Of a DNA stretch of 64,000 bases, positions 47,809 through 56,891 are shown one piece after another; position 1 is the first letter of the stretch, and each line of letters begins with the position of its first letter. Source of the DNA: Bremerella sp. TYQ1. Lineage in GTDB: Bacteria; Planctomycetota; Planctomycetia; Pirellulales; Pirellulaceae. Below the pieces are notes generated by a model, which was not told the DNA's origin, searched no databases, and saw only the letters and a list, made by a program, of their open reading frames with translations. Location: positions 6,407,001 to 6,471,000 of the forward strand of contig NZ_CP083740.1 in NCBI RefSeq assembly GCF_020150455.1. Direction: 5' to 3'. The position numbers and the translations under genes are program-made.

Positions 47809-48822
47809 ATGACGGTACGTGTCGGCATACTCGGAGCCACCGGATATACGGCTCTCGAGCTATTAAAAATCTTGGTTCGCCATCCTGAAGTAGAGGTCAC
47901 CGCTCTGACGACTCGCCAGGAAGATCGTCCGCATGTGAGTTCGGTGCATCCTCAATTTCACAAAGTGCTCGACTTACATCTGGAGAACTGGGGACCGCAG
48001 GAAGTTGCTCAGCGATGCGATTGTGTCTTTGGTTGTTTACCTCACGCCGCATCAGCGTCTGTTATTCCAGAATTCCTGGAAGCAGGCTTGAAGGTGGTGG
48101 ATCTTAGCGCGGACTATCGCCTGAACGACCCTGCTGTCTATACCCAGTGGTATGGGGGAGATCACCCAGATGCAGAGCGAATGAAAAGCACCGTCTATGG
48201 ATTGCCCGAGCTTTTTCGTGATGGAATTGCCGAAGCTCAGTTGGTTGCCAACCCAGGCTGTTATCCAACAGGTGTGTCGTTATCGTTAGCTCCGTTGTTG
48301 AAGCATGGCTTGATTCGACCGGACGGAATCATTGCGGACTGTAAAAGCGGCGTAAGCGGGGCAGGGCGGACTCCGAAATTGCTGACGCTCTTTCCGGAGT
48401 GCAACGAGAGTTTTACGGCGTATGGCGTCGGTACACATCGTCACATGCCGGAGATCGAGCAGAATTTGTCGGTTTACTCAGGGAAGTCTGCCAGCGTTAT
48501 TTTCACGCCGCACCTAGTTCCGATGGATCGCGGAATTTTGAGTACGTGTTATGCAATTCCAGAGAAGGATGTTTCTGAAAAGGAACTGCTGGACCTTCTG
48601 TATGACACCTATGCAGACGAGCCATTTGTCCGCGTTCGTAGCGATATTCCGGCGACGAAGCATGTGTCGGGAACCAACTTTTGCGACATTACCGTTCGCC
48701 GGGTGAAAGATCGCGTATTGACGATTTCGGCGATCGACAACCTCGTGAAAGGGGCGTCGGGAGCTGCTGTTCAAAACTTCAATTTGATGTACGGTTTCGC
48801 AGAAACGACTGCTCTGCTTTGA
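47809..48822 (+). CDS. argC: N-acetyl-gamma-glutamyl-phosphate reductase
   Basis: A 337-residue ArgC, the NADPH-dependent enzyme that reduces N-acetylglutamyl phosphate to the semialdehyde in arginine biosynthesis. It begins [20 protein letters not shown], has [18 protein letters not shown], and the catalytic-Cys motif [12 protein letters not shown], followed by [11 protein letters not shown] and [18 protein letters not shown] chose ATG 47809 because the frame upstream (to 47653) has no family similarity. It is followed by argJ 24 bases downstream. Confidence 0.97.
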   Translation: MTVRVGILGATGYTALELLKILVRHPEVEVTALTTRQEDRPHVSSVHPQFHKVLDLHLENWGPQEVAQRCDCVFGCLPHAASASVIPEFLEAGLKVVDLSADYRLNDPAVYTQWYGGDHPDAERMKSTVYGLPELFRDGIAEAQLVANPGCYPTGVSLSLAPLLKHGLIRPDGIIADCKSGVSGAGRTPKLLTLFPECNESFTAYGVGTHRHMPEIEQNLSVYSGKSASVIFTPHLVPMDRGILSTCYAIPEKDVSEKELLDLLYDTYADEPFVRVRSDIPATKHVSGTNFCDITVRRVKDRVLTISAIDNLVKGASGAAVQNFNLMYGFAETTALL

Positions 48823-48846
48823 TCCAAAGACGAAGGAAGACATAGG

Positions 48847-50040
48847 ATGACTTCACCAATCCCTGCTGGATTTCAATTGGGTGGGTTTCACTGCGGATTG
48901 AAGCGAAATCCGAACAAGGAAGACCTTTCGCTGATTGTCTGCGACGAAGATACCGTTGCAGCTGGCGTTTACACGACTAATCTTGTCGTCGCTGCGCCGG
49001 TCGTTTGGGATCGAGCAAGAACTCCTTCCAATAAAATTCGTGCAGTCATCACGAATTCCGGCAATGCCAACGCATGCACTGGCGAACAAGGCGAGAAAGA
49101 CAATGCCGAAATGGCTGGTATCGTCGCGGAGCAGTTCGGAGTTTCCGCCGATCAGGTCCTGACCATGTCGACTGGAATCATCGGTCATCATCTACCGATG
49201 GAAAAAATTCGAGCCGGCCTTGGCGAAGTCTTTCAGCGACTTGGTACTGACGAATCTCATTTCGATGCCGCTGCTCGGGGCATCATGACGACCGATAAAG
49301 GGAAGAAGGTTGCTTCGCGTCAATGCGAAGTGAACGGAAAGCCTGTCAAGCTGGTCGGTATGTGTAAAGGGGCAGGCATGATTGCTCCTAACATGGCGAC
49401 AATGCTCTCGGTCGTTCTCACCGATGCTCAGCTTACGCCGGATCAAGCAAAAGAGTTGCTGTCCGAGGTAACCAACAATACGTTCAACTGCATTACCGTT
49501 GATGGCCACCGTAGCACAAACGATACGCTTTTGTTGTTGGCAAGTGGCAAAGCGGAAACCGGAGAAATTACCGGAGCTGCTTTAGAGAGCTTCAAGGCTG
49601 AGCTACAGCAGCTATGCGAAGATCTGGCGAAACAGATTCCTGCTGATGGCGAAGGCTCGACGCATTTGATCGAGATCAACATCGAAGGCTGCGCCAATCG
49701 AGATGACGCCTTCCGGATCGCGAAAACGGTCGCAGATAGTGCGTTGGTGAAAACCGCGATTACCGGGGGTGATCCTAATTGGGGGCGAATCGTCTCGGCG
49801 GCAGGATACTCTGGCGTGCAATTCGATCCTCTCGGGATGGAATTGATCGTCAATGGGCATTTGCTTTACCAGCAAGGAACTCCCGTCAAGTTTGACGAAA
49901 AGGTCGTTAGCCAGTCGATCAAAGATAATTTCGAAACCAATGTGACTCTCAACTTTAAAGAGGGAGATACCAGTTTTCGATATTGGTCAAGCGATCTAAC
50001 CGTCGAATACGTCCGGTTTAACTCCGAGTATCGCACATAA
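48847..50040 (+). CDS. argJ: Glutamate N-acetyltransferase / amino-acid acetyltransferase
   Basis: A 397-residue ArgJ. Visible signatures are NSGNANACTGEQG, STGIIGHHLPMEKI, GMCKGAGMIAPNMATML with the self-cleavage Thr in MATML, and a C-terminal GDPNWGRIVSAAGYSG. ArgJ carries out the fifth and, in bifunctional forms, the first step of arginine synthesis by recycling the acetyl group. No argA is seen nearby. It is the second gene of the argC-argJ pair; the intervening sequence holds AAGGAAGA as a possible ribosome-binding site. Confidence 0.97.
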   Translation: MTSPIPAGFQLGGFHCGLKRNPNKEDLSLIVCDEDTVAAGVYTTNLVVAAPVVWDRARTPSNKIRAVITNSGNANACTGEQGEKDNAEMAGIVAEQFGVSADQVLTMSTGIIGHHLPMEKIRAGLGEVFQRLGTDESHFDAAARGIMTTDKGKKVASRQCEVNGKPVKLVGMCKGAGMIAPNMATMLSVVLTDAQLTPDQAKELLSEVTNNTFNCITVDGHRSTNDTLLLLASGKAETGEITGAALESFKAELQQLCEDLAKQIPADGEGSTHLIEINIEGCANRDDAFRIAKTVADSALVKTAITGGDPNWGRIVSAAGYSGVQFDPLGMELIVNGHLLYQQGTPVKFDEKVVSQSIKDNFETNVTLNFKEGDTSFRYWSSDLTVEYVRFNSEYRT

Positions 50041-50280
50041 GCCGAAGCAATGGACATGGCTGGCCGCGATACGGTCGGGCCAGCCACTTCGATTGGTCGG
50101 CAAATCTCAATGGTGTGCTAGCAGAAATACGTCTTTGCGCGGAATCCCGCGCTCGCTACACTTCCGCCACGGCATGAAATAGGGCCGTGTGATGTGGTTG
50201 CGTTTTGTCGCAGCCAGGCAAACCCCATCATGCACCGCCACGTCTTTGCTAGTGATATGTCCCTGAGGTATTCGTCTGCC

Positions 50281-51738
50281 ATGACTAAGGAAGCTCGGAA
50301 TCGCAAATTGACTGCCGTCATGGTCGTCAACGAAGAAACAGATTTGATCCGAGAGACGCTGAGTAGCGTCCGGCAGATCGTCGACGAAATTGTCCTGCTG
50401 AATATTGGCAAGACCGACGCGATCTCGTCGATTGCCAATGAATTTCAGGCTCGTGTTGTGGCCCATTCTTGGCAAGAGTCGACCTCCCAGGCTCGTAACG
50501 CAGCGCTCGCTCACGTTACCGGTGAATGGATTCTTTGGCTCGATCCGGGCGAAACGATCGTTGAAGAAGATGCGGCAAAGCTCCGTGCTTTCGTAAATGG
50601 TCAAGTCGACATCATGACCGCTTACGTTCTGTTGGTTCGCGCACCTCAAACGCCCGGAGCAATTGGCAGCGAGCAAATTGGCCAAGTTCGCCTTCATCCG
50701 AATCATCCTGGGATTCGGTTTGAAGGGCGTGTGCGAGAGACTTGCATTCCTTCACTGGCCGAATGTGGAATGGCGATAGAGGCCGTTCCATTTCTCGTCC
50801 AGCGGCATGCGATCGAGGGGGATTCTCAGTGGAAGGTTCAGCGAGCTAGTCGCGATGCGAAGTTAGTCGAACTGGAAATCAAAGAGTCAGGACCCAATGC
50901 GCGTTTGATGATTTGCATGGCGGAAGCGGTTCAGACATTGAACGATCAAGAGAACGCGCTCATGTTCTTTGAGCAGGCGTGCCGCCTCTCTGACCACGGT
51001 TCTGCAGAAATGCTGGAAGCGTTCTATGGAATTTTGACCGCGTTAGACAGCCGCGCCGACGGGCTCGATCTGCAGATTCAGACCTGTATGACGGCGTTGG
51101 AAATTTTCCCACTCGATGCACAGCTACTTTGTGCGGTTGGCGGTTATCTGCAGACCAAAGGGCATCTGGATTTGGCTCGCCGTTCGTTCGAGACTGCCTA
51201 TAAACATGGGCAGATCAATCTCGAAACTTGGCATATTGACGACATCGACGAAATTGCTGCGTCCTGCTTGGCGATAACGACTCATGCCGGTGGTAAAGTC
51301 GAAGAGGCGGAGCGGATCTTGCTCGAAGCTTTGGCCGACTGTCCACATTCCGTTCGGTTGCGACGCCAAGTGATTGAGATGCACGTCAAGCATGGCCGTC
51401 GCCAAGAGGCACTGGCAGAGCTGGAACGCCTTCCCGGAGACTATCCAAAGGTGGAGTCCTTCCGTAGTGCTGTTCGAGGCGCGGCATTGGCATCTCAGCA
51501 GAATTGGATCGGTGCTCGTCCGTATCTTGAAGCAGCTTATCGCCAAGGCTCACGCGAGCAGCTTTGTCTTCGCTGGTATGCAACGACGCTTGCTGCTCTG
51601 GAAGAACATGACGCATCGAGAGAGGTGCTTCGGGTATGGAAAGAACGCGATCCTCATAATGCTGAACCTGAAGAATTGATGCGAGCTTTATTAACGGGCC
51701 CGAAAGTTCATCGAGAAACTTCCAGCAAGGCTGGCTAG
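50281..51738 (+). CDS. GT2-type glycosyltransferase with TPR-like C-terminus
   Basis: A 485-residue protein. Residues about 8-190 form a family 2 glycosyltransferase domain: LTAVMVVNEETDLIRETLSS, VDEIVLLNIGKTDAISSIA, SQARNAALAHVTGEWILWLD (with D in place of the usual DxD) and GIRFEGRVRETC. The remaining part is made of TPR-like helices (for example ALMFFEQACRLSD and DLARRSFETAYKHGQ). Such GT2-TPR proteins are often protein or cell-wall glycosyltransferases. The start at 50281 is chosen; ATG 50257 and 50194 are alternatives. It is convergent with the BMC operon. Confidence 0.83.
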   Translation: MTKEARNRKLTAVMVVNEETDLIRETLSSVRQIVDEIVLLNIGKTDAISSIANEFQARVVAHSWQESTSQARNAALAHVTGEWILWLDPGETIVEEDAAKLRAFVNGQVDIMTAYVLLVRAPQTPGAIGSEQIGQVRLHPNHPGIRFEGRVRETCIPSLAECGMAIEAVPFLVQRHAIEGDSQWKVQRASRDAKLVELEIKESGPNARLMICMAEAVQTLNDQENALMFFEQACRLSDHGSAEMLEAFYGILTALDSRADGLDLQIQTCMTALEIFPLDAQLLCAVGGYLQTKGHLDLARRSFETAYKHGQINLETWHIDDIDEIAASCLAITTHAGGKVEEAERILLEALADCPHSVRLRRQVIEMHVKHGRRQEALAELERLPGDYPKVESFRSAVRGAALASQQNWIGARPYLEAAYRQGSREQLCLRWYATTLAALEEHDASREVLRVWKERDPHNAEPEELMRALLTGPKVHRETSSKAG

Positions 51739-51763
51739 TTACCAGGTAAGCTTCCCGTCACAC

Positions 51764-51791
51764 AAAAAAAGCCTCGCAAGTCCTGCGAGGC
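51764..51791. terminator. Bidirectional terminator between GT2 gene and BMC operon
   Basis: An 8-bp stem (GCCTCGCA at 51771-51778, TGCGAGGC at 51784-51791, five-base loop) is flanked by AAAAAAA on one side and TTTTTG on the other, so it can terminate both the rightward GT2 transcript and the leftward BMC operon. Confidence 0.92.
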
Positions 51792-51818
51792 TTTTTGTTT
51801 TTTGTAAGCGTCGGTCGT

Positions 51819-52760
51819 TTAGCTACGGCCCACGCGGTTGAGGACTGTGGCGAGCGTTTCACGAAGGACCGTTCCGCTGCGACGAAGTGCCTGAATCTCT
51901 TTGGGCCAAAGGTCAAGTTGGTACGTCGACTCGACACCATTCTTGCCAACCACGGTAGGTACGCTCAACGCGACGTCACGAATGTCGTAGCAACCGTTTT
52001 GAATGCTTGAGATCGGCAGAATCTGATGGCTGTCGAGAGCAATCGCATCGATAACGTCGCGAATTGCAATCCCGACGGCGAAACCTGCGCCACCCTTCTT
52101 TTTGATCACTTCTGCCCCGGAGCCCTTGGTTCGCGTAAACAGTTCGTTTGCTGCGTTGGGATTCCAGCCGGGGAATTTCTCGAGCGGCAAGCCATTGACC
52201 GAAGCAGATGACCAGATCGGCACCATACTGTCGCCATGTTCGCCCAAGATCAATGCTTTGACTTGAGTCGGTGGCAATTGGCAATGTTCGGCGATTAAAG
52301 CTCGGAAGCGAATCGTATCGAGTTGTGTACCTAGACCGATCACTCGATTGTTAGGTAGGTCGAGTCGAGTCGATGCCAGGTAGGTGAGAATATCAACCGG
52401 ATTCGAGACGACGAATACGGTCGCGTCTTTCTTATAGCCGACCTTCTTAATCGATTCGAGGATCGTCAGGAACAAATCGACGTTACGATTGATCAAATCC
52501 AATCGACTTTCATCTGGCTTACGTCGCAGTCCAGCCGTGATGCAGATCAGATCTGAATCAGGGATATGTTCGTAGCTTCCGCTCGAAATGATTTGATCGG
52601 CCGTGCTTGGTCCACCGTGAAGTAAATCGAGCGCCTGGCCTCCGGCCAAGTCGGCGTTGACATCGAGCAACGCGATTTCGCGAACGATGCCACTGCACTG
52701 CAGAGCGAATGCGGCACACGATCCGACCAAACCGCCACCACCAATGATGCTTACTTTCAT
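51819..52760 (-). CDS. Lactate/malate dehydrogenase of the BMC operon
   Basis: A 313-residue NAD-dependent L-2-hydroxyacid dehydrogenase. The NAD-binding start is KVSIIGGGGLVGSCAA, then ALLDVN; VSNPVDILTY and GEHGDSMVPIWS with the catalytic His follow. The substrate-loop motif LRRKPDESRLDL has Arg at the classic position 102, the residue found in malate dehydrogenases rather than the Gln of lactate dehydrogenases. In the planctomycete BMC it is proposed to recycle NAD. No encapsulation peptide is evident. It is the last gene of the operon; ATG 52760 is chosen over TTG 52766. Confidence 0.92.
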   Translation of the reverse strand: MKVSIIGGGGLVGSCAAFALQCSGIVREIALLDVNADLAGGQALDLLHGGPSTADQIISSGSYEHIPDSDLICITAGLRRKPDESRLDLINRNVDLFLTILESIKKVGYKKDATVFVVSNPVDILTYLASTRLDLPNNRVIGLGTQLDTIRFRALIAEHCQLPPTQVKALILGEHGDSMVPIWSSASVNGLPLEKFPGWNPNAANELFTRTKGSGAEVIKKKGGAGFAVGIAIRDVIDAIALDSHQILPISSIQNGCYDIRDVALSVPTVVGKNGVESTYQLDLWPKEIQALRRSGTVLRETLATVLNRVGRS

Positions 52761-52794
52761 GGTCAATTCTTTCGCTGATTGGGGTAGTGTAGGT

Positions 52795-53667
52795 TTATCG
52801 CTGCTTCGACAATTCGGCGACGACGCGTTGGGTAATCATCTGGATCAACGCTTCCTGGTCTGATGAACCGGAGGTCGTCGCAGCCGCTGGCTTCTTCGCG
52901 TTAGGCCCCATTGGCTCTGGAGCACCGAATGCACGGCGCTGAACTTGCGAGTCTTCCCAGCTATCGCGGAAGATATCATTCGCACAGATATCGCAGTCTT
53001 TGTACTCTTCAGTGTTGCGCGGATCTTTCCAGCCCCACTTGTCCTTCAGGTCAAGCAGTTCACGCGACTTCTTTTCATTGAGGAATTCGACGTGACCGAG
53101 CTGTTTGGCCAGGATCAACATGCGGCAGTAGGCATCGAGAATTTCGGTCCACCAATAAGCACGTTCAACCGTTTCGCCGTAGCTGACCGTTCCATGGTTG
53201 GCCAGAAGAATCACGTTGGTGCGATCGACAAATGGGATAATCGTATCTGCGAACGATTGACCACCAGGCGTTTCGTACTTGGTGATCGGCACATCGCCCA
53301 GAAAGACTTCCACTTCCGGCAAAATGCACTGCGGAATTGGTTCGCGGGCAATTGCGAATGCCGTCGCGTGAGGCGGATGGCAATGCACGACACTCTTGAC
53401 GTCCTGACGCTGCTTGTAGATTTCCAAGTGCAGCAGGGCCTCGCTCGATCGTGGTTTGCTACCAGCGATTTGCTTGCCGGTCATGTCGATCGTGGCAATG
53501 TCTTCTGGCTTCAGAAAACCTTTGCAGTGCATCGTTGGCGTGCAAAGGACTTCGTTGTCGCTCACACGGACGGTGATGTTACCATCGTTCGCAGCGGCGA
53601 AGCCTTTGTTATAGATTCGCCGTCCAATGTCACACATATCTTGTTTGATCTTGTGAACGTTCGTCAT
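52795..53667 (-). CDS. Class II aldolase with C-terminal encapsulation peptide
   Basis: A 290-residue class II (Zn-dependent) aldolase of the fuculose/rhamnulose-1-phosphate type. Metal ligands are in SVVHCHPPHATAFAI (H-C-H) and LLANHGTVSYG. The N-terminus reads GFAAANDGNITVRVSDNEVL, typical of the family. After a flexible KKPAAATTSGSSDQ linker the last 18 residues (EALIQMITQRVVAELSKQ) form an amphipathic helix, a probable signal for packing into the BMC. It would cleave fuculose-1-P or rhamnulose-1-P to dihydroxyacetone phosphate and lactaldehyde. It lies between a BMC-P gene and the dehydrogenase gene. Confidence 0.94.
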   Translation of the reverse strand: MTNVHKIKQDMCDIGRRIYNKGFAAANDGNITVRVSDNEVLCTPTMHCKGFLKPEDIATIDMTGKQIAGSKPRSSEALLHLEIYKQRQDVKSVVHCHPPHATAFAIAREPIPQCILPEVEVFLGDVPITKYETPGGQSFADTIIPFVDRTNVILLANHGTVSYGETVERAYWWTEILDAYCRMLILAKQLGHVEFLNEKKSRELLDLKDKWGWKDPRNTEEYKDCDICANDIFRDSWEDSQVQRRAFGAPEPMGPNAKKPAAATTSGSSDQEALIQMITQRVVAELSKQR

Positions 53668-53724
53668 GCCGATTCGTATCTCGCAATCAAGGGGTGCGTT
53701 AGGTGATTTCGTAAGTGTTCGGGG

Positions 53725-54021
53725 TTAGGACGTGTGGCGATAACGAATATCAACCGTGTCCAAAATGGCCGCGTTGTAGGCATCGACAGGCTTCATATTG
53801 GGATAAAACGGCTGAGCCGCTTCACCCCCTTCGCTTAACGCGATGTAGTTGTCTTGCCCTGCTCCCAGTTCGTCATACACAACCAGAAGGTCATCCAGCG
53901 GAGTGGTTTCGTTATCGATATCGCTCAACATCATGGGTACGGCCAACTTCAGCACGGCCCCTTGAAATTCGGAGACCGAACGGCTGAGAGTGACTTTTCC
54001 GATGACTTTGGCGATACGCAT
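53725..54021 (-). CDS. BMC-P (EutN/CcmL) pentameric shell protein, copy 1
   Basis: A 98-residue pentamer-forming shell vertex protein. It begins MRIAKVIGKVTLSRSVSEFQ and has GAVLKLAVPMML, VVYDELGAGQDNYIALSEGG and the closing AAILDTVDI. The pentamers cap the corners of the BMC shell. It is 11 bases after the RpiB-like gene and 57 bases before the aldolase gene. It is the most divergent of the three BMC-P proteins in the window. Confidence 0.95.
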   Translation of the reverse strand: MRIAKVIGKVTLSRSVSEFQGAVLKLAVPMMLSDIDNETTPLDDLLVVYDELGAGQDNYIALSEGGEAAQPFYPNMKPVDAYNAAILDTVDIRYRHTS

Positions 54022-54031
54022 GAGTTGTCCG

Positions 54032-54691
54032 TTACTTCATCCAGTTAGGGCCGGCGCTGCCGCGAAGGTTCCAGGCCGCCGAAAGGAATCGTGGTACTTC
54101 CGAGTCCTGCCACTGGCTTGGTTGGCAAACAATTAGGTTCGCCCCTAAGGTTTTCGCGGCTGATTGCCAGTCGTGACTTCCGCACGCAACCATCGCGCGA
54201 ACGCCACTTTGTCGATTCGCGGCTGCAACAGCGACTTCTGGCTGATCCGAAAGGACGACTACCATCTGTTCCGTCTTGGCAACGTTTACGGCACGTCCGA
54301 CCGCTTGTTGCAGGCTGCCGATTTGTTCAACGCGTTGGACCGACTTCCAAGCTGCCGAAGCAGAAATCTTGGTGGCATCGATCACCACTGGCGAATTGTC
54401 TTGCCGGCAGTCATTCGCGGCATCGACTTTCCGAAGCTCGATCCCGCGTTGTTTTAGTTCGTCTTTCACTGCCGGAGTAACAACCGCTTTGGCTGGCACA
54501 CACAGCGTTGTGGTCGACTCCGTCAGCTTCTGCTTCAGCGTTTCAACGGTCACCAGCTTCTCGCTCAGACGAAGTTCGCCTGTAGAAGAAGTTGGTTTCA
54601 CGTTGGTCGAAGCAGCACCATCCGTCATGAGTCGTTGGACGACCATGCGGACGATGCGTTCGATATCTTGACTGCTGAAGTTGGACTGCAC
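54032..54691 (-). CDS. BMC-associated protein with RpiB-like C-terminus and N-terminal encapsulation-type helix
   Basis: A 219-residue protein of no established function, seen in the BMC operon. The first 21 residues (SSQDIERIVRMVVQRLM) form an amphipathic helix like the BMC encapsulation peptide. A middle segment, VPAKAVVTPAVKDELKQRGI, resembles the TPxAxxxLxxRGIE segment seen in BMC-linked EutT/EutQ-like proteins. The C-terminal half (EVAVAAANRQSGVRAMVACG, then SAAKTLGANLIVC) resembles the active-site end of RpiB (AANKxxGIRAA and NDANVL), but the RpiB catalytic Cys is not visible. It could be an isomerase-like or structural lumen protein. It lies between two BMC-P genes. Confidence 0.75.
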   Translation of the reverse strand: MQSNFSSQDIERIVRMVVQRLMTDGAASTNVKPTSSTGELRLSEKLVTVETLKQKLTESTTTLCVPAKAVVTPAVKDELKQRGIELRKVDAANDCRQDNSPVVIDATKISASAAWKSVQRVEQIGSLQQAVGRAVNVAKTEQMVVVLSDQPEVAVAAANRQSGVRAMVACGSHDWQSAAKTLGANLIVCQPSQWQDSEVPRFLSAAWNLRGSAGPNWMK

Positions 54692-54693
54692 GT

Positions 54694-54954
54694 TTATTCG
54701 TCAACAATTCCGATCACCGTCCAACGGACCGGTGTTCGGGGGTAGTTCAATAGTTCGGAAGTTGATTTGCCATCGCTCGTGATCATCACCAGGTCTCCAG
54801 GACCTGCGTTGACGGCATCGACTGCCAACAGCGGAAAGCCATCGGGCGTGGTGCCATCGACTTGCATCGGCTGGACGACCAATAGTTTCCAGCCCTGCAT
54901 CGACACGTGTCGAACCGTACTGGTGGCCGTTCCGACCACGCGTGCCGCTTGCAT
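54694..54954 (-). CDS. BMC-P (EutN/CcmL) pentameric shell protein, copy 2
   Basis: An 86-residue shell vertex protein starting MQAARVVGTATSTVRHVSMQ, with LLVVQPMQVDG, LLAVDAVNAGPGDLVMITSD and the last strand VRWTVIGIVDE. The ATG at 54954 is chosen because 55002 would add an unlikely leader overlapping the aldehyde dehydrogenase gene. It is seven bases after that gene and two bases before the next, so the three are tightly coupled. Confidence 0.95.
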   Translation of the reverse strand: MQAARVVGTATSTVRHVSMQGWKLLVVQPMQVDGTTPDGFPLLAVDAVNAGPGDLVMITSDGKSTSELLNYPRTPVRWTVIGIVDE

Positions 54955-54961
54955 GGAAGGA

Positions 54962-56401
54962 TTAACCTTTCGCCGGGTGGCCAAGGATGCACAAATCGTC
55001 AATCAGCGAACAACGTCGTTCCCGCGTAAAAGTAAGCGGAGTGGTGACGCCTTCGCCGGTCGGGGTGGCGATCGAGAACGAAATGTAACCTTCGCCTCCA
55101 ACGCCGAGTGCCGAAGCACAAGGACCATTTTTGACGAACAACGTCGTGTCCATCACGCGGCCCATCTTGGTCATGTTGCGTACGTTGTTGCTGTGAATGA
55201 TGGCCGTGTGACGGAAGCCATGTTCGTAGTACTTCGCCTTTTCGATCGCTTCGTCCACGTCGTGACAACGAACGAAAGGAATGAACGGCATCATTTGTTC
55301 GACAGGGACAAACGGGTTGTGTTCGTCCGTTTCGCCAAACACCAGTTCAACGTCTTGCGAAATGTTTTTGCCAGCAGCACGAGCGAGGACGGCGGCATCT
55401 TGGCCGATAAATTCCTTCGCGGCGACCTTCTTCTTTTTGCCAGGGTCGCCATATTCGGCGATGGCAACGGAAGTCAGCCGGTCGATTTCGCTGCTGTTCA
55501 AGCGAGCTGCACCAGCTCGTTCCATGGCTCGCATCATGTCGTCGAACACAGAATTGACAACGAAGACTTCCTTTTCGGCGATGCAAAGCAAGTTGTTGTC
55601 GTAAGCACCCCCTTGAATGATGCAACGCGCTGCACGATCCAAATCAGCCGTTTCATCGACGACCACGGGTGGATTGCCTGGTCCGGCGACGACCGCTTTT
55701 TTACCGCTGTTAAGCGCTGCTCGGGCAACTGCTGGACCACCGGTGACGCAGATCATTGCGACGTCACGATGATGGAAGATCAGATCAGCTGATTCGAGGG
55801 TTGGTTCGGCGACGACGCAAATCAGGTTGTCGATGCCTAGGTCATCGTAGATCGCTTTGTTGAAGCGACGAACCCCTTCGGCGGCGACCTTCTTACCGCT
55901 TGGATGCGGATTGACGACCAGCGTGTTACCGCCGGCAATCATGTTCACGGCGTTTCCGGTGATCGTTGGTAGCGAGTGTGTCACAGGCGTTATACAGCCG
56001 ATCACACCAAAAGGTGCATGCTCGATTACTGCCAAGCCGTGGTCGCCACTGAACACTTCGCTCCGCAGAAATTCAACGCCTGGCGTTTTTCGGCCAAGCA
56101 ATTCCAGCTTCTCGATCTTATGTTCGAGACGGCCAATCTTGGTCTCGTTCATTTCCATCGTGCCGAGTTCCACCTTTTGGTCGATGGAAATACGACGGAT
56201 GTGATCGATGATTCGCTTCCGGTCTTCGATCGTGCGTTCTGAGAGTTTCTCGAACGCTTCACGAGCGGCTCGAACTGCTTCGTCGGCACAGTCGAAGATG
56301 CCGTAGCGACCACTGAAGCCGGACGATACCGGCGGTGCTTGGCCAACTTCGGCCAAGACCTGGGCCACCACATTGCGAATGATGGATTCGTCAAATTGCA
56401 T
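54962..56401 (-). CDS. CoA-acylating aldehyde dehydrogenase (PduP-like) with N-terminal encapsulation peptide
   Basis: A 479-residue aldehyde dehydrogenase of the BMC type. Residues 1-20 ([19 protein letters not shown]) form an amphipathic encapsulation helix, followed by a linker. The fold includes [39 protein letters not shown] and the catalytic Cys in [13 protein letters not shown]. It would oxidise lactaldehyde to lactyl-CoA with NAD and CoA, by analogy with PduP and the planctomycete BMC. It lies between two BMC-P genes. Confidence 0.95.
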   Translation of the reverse strand: MQFDESIIRNVVAQVLAEVGQAPPVSSGFSGRYGIFDCADEAVRAAREAFEKLSERTIEDRKRIIDHIRRISIDQKVELGTMEMNETKIGRLEHKIEKLELLGRKTPGVEFLRSEVFSGDHGLAVIEHAPFGVIGCITPVTHSLPTITGNAVNMIAGGNTLVVNPHPSGKKVAAEGVRRFNKAIYDDLGIDNLICVVAEPTLESADLIFHHRDVAMICVTGGPAVARAALNSGKKAVVAGPGNPPVVVDETADLDRAARCIIQGGAYDNNLLCIAEKEVFVVNSVFDDMMRAMERAGAARLNSSEIDRLTSVAIAEYGDPGKKKKVAAKEFIGQDAAVLARAAGKNISQDVELVFGETDEHNPFVPVEQMMPFIPFVRCHDVDEAIEKAKYYEHGFRHTAIIHSNNVRNMTKMGRVMDTTLFVKNGPCASALGVGGEGYISFSIATPTGEGVTTPLTFTRERRCSLIDDLCILGHPAKG

Positions 56402-56443
56402 GATGATTATATCCTCGCGTCAACGCGTGAATGTTTGGGCGGA

Positions 56444-56890
56444 CTAGCCTTCAGATTCGTTCTCTTTCGGTTCGTCCTGAGCAGGTGGCGGTTCCGGCTT
56501 GGGCTGTGGCTTTGGCTCTGCCTTGGGGGGCGGAGTGGCTTTGGCCTTGGCGGGTGCCTTTGGTTCTGGCTCGTCAGTCTCTTCGTCTCGATCGTAAACG
56601 CAGAAGCTCTCGATGTGAGCTCGGTCGACAATGCCAATCACAACACAGTCGATCGGAAGCGTTTTGGTTTCCGGGGTCAATCGGGCGCTTGAACCTTGGG
56701 TGATCAGCACGAAGTCGCCGACGCCACTGCCGAGCATGTCGACAGCCACGAACGTTCGCCCGGTGGTTACGAGCGACTGGCGATCTTTCGCTTCCAACCG
56801 ATACGGTTCGACGACCAACAATTTGTGGCCGACCATCGTGTCGACTTTCTGCGTCGATATGACCGAACCGGTCACTTTGGCGATAAACAT
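56444..56890 (-). CDS. BMC-P shell protein, copy 3, with long Pro/Lys/Glu-rich tail
   Basis: A 148-residue vertex protein. Residues 1-90 form the normal BMC-P domain (MFIAKVTGSVISTQKVDTM, LLVVEPYRLEAKDRQ, SGVGDFVLITQGSS, VVIGIVDRAHI). Residues about 100-148 are a low-complexity tail of Pro, Lys, Glu and Ala (for example KATPPPKAEPKPQPKPEPPP). Such a tail is unusual for a shell pentamer. It could face the cytoplasm or the lumen and act as a linker. ATG 56890 is one base after the ackA stop, indicating coupled translation. Confidence 0.93.
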   Translation of the reverse strand: MFIAKVTGSVISTQKVDTMVGHKLLVVEPYRLEAKDRQSLVTTGRTFVAVDMLGSGVGDFVLITQGSSARLTPETKTLPIDCVVIGIVDRAHIESFCVYDRDEETDEPEPKAPAKAKATPPPKAEPKPQPKPEPPPAQDEPKENESEG

Positions 56891-56891
56891 C

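Noticed and set aside
54767..55792. A 341-residue plus-strand frame across the aldehyde dehydrogenase and BMC-P genes
   Set aside because: Antisense to well-recognised genes; no protein pattern of its own.
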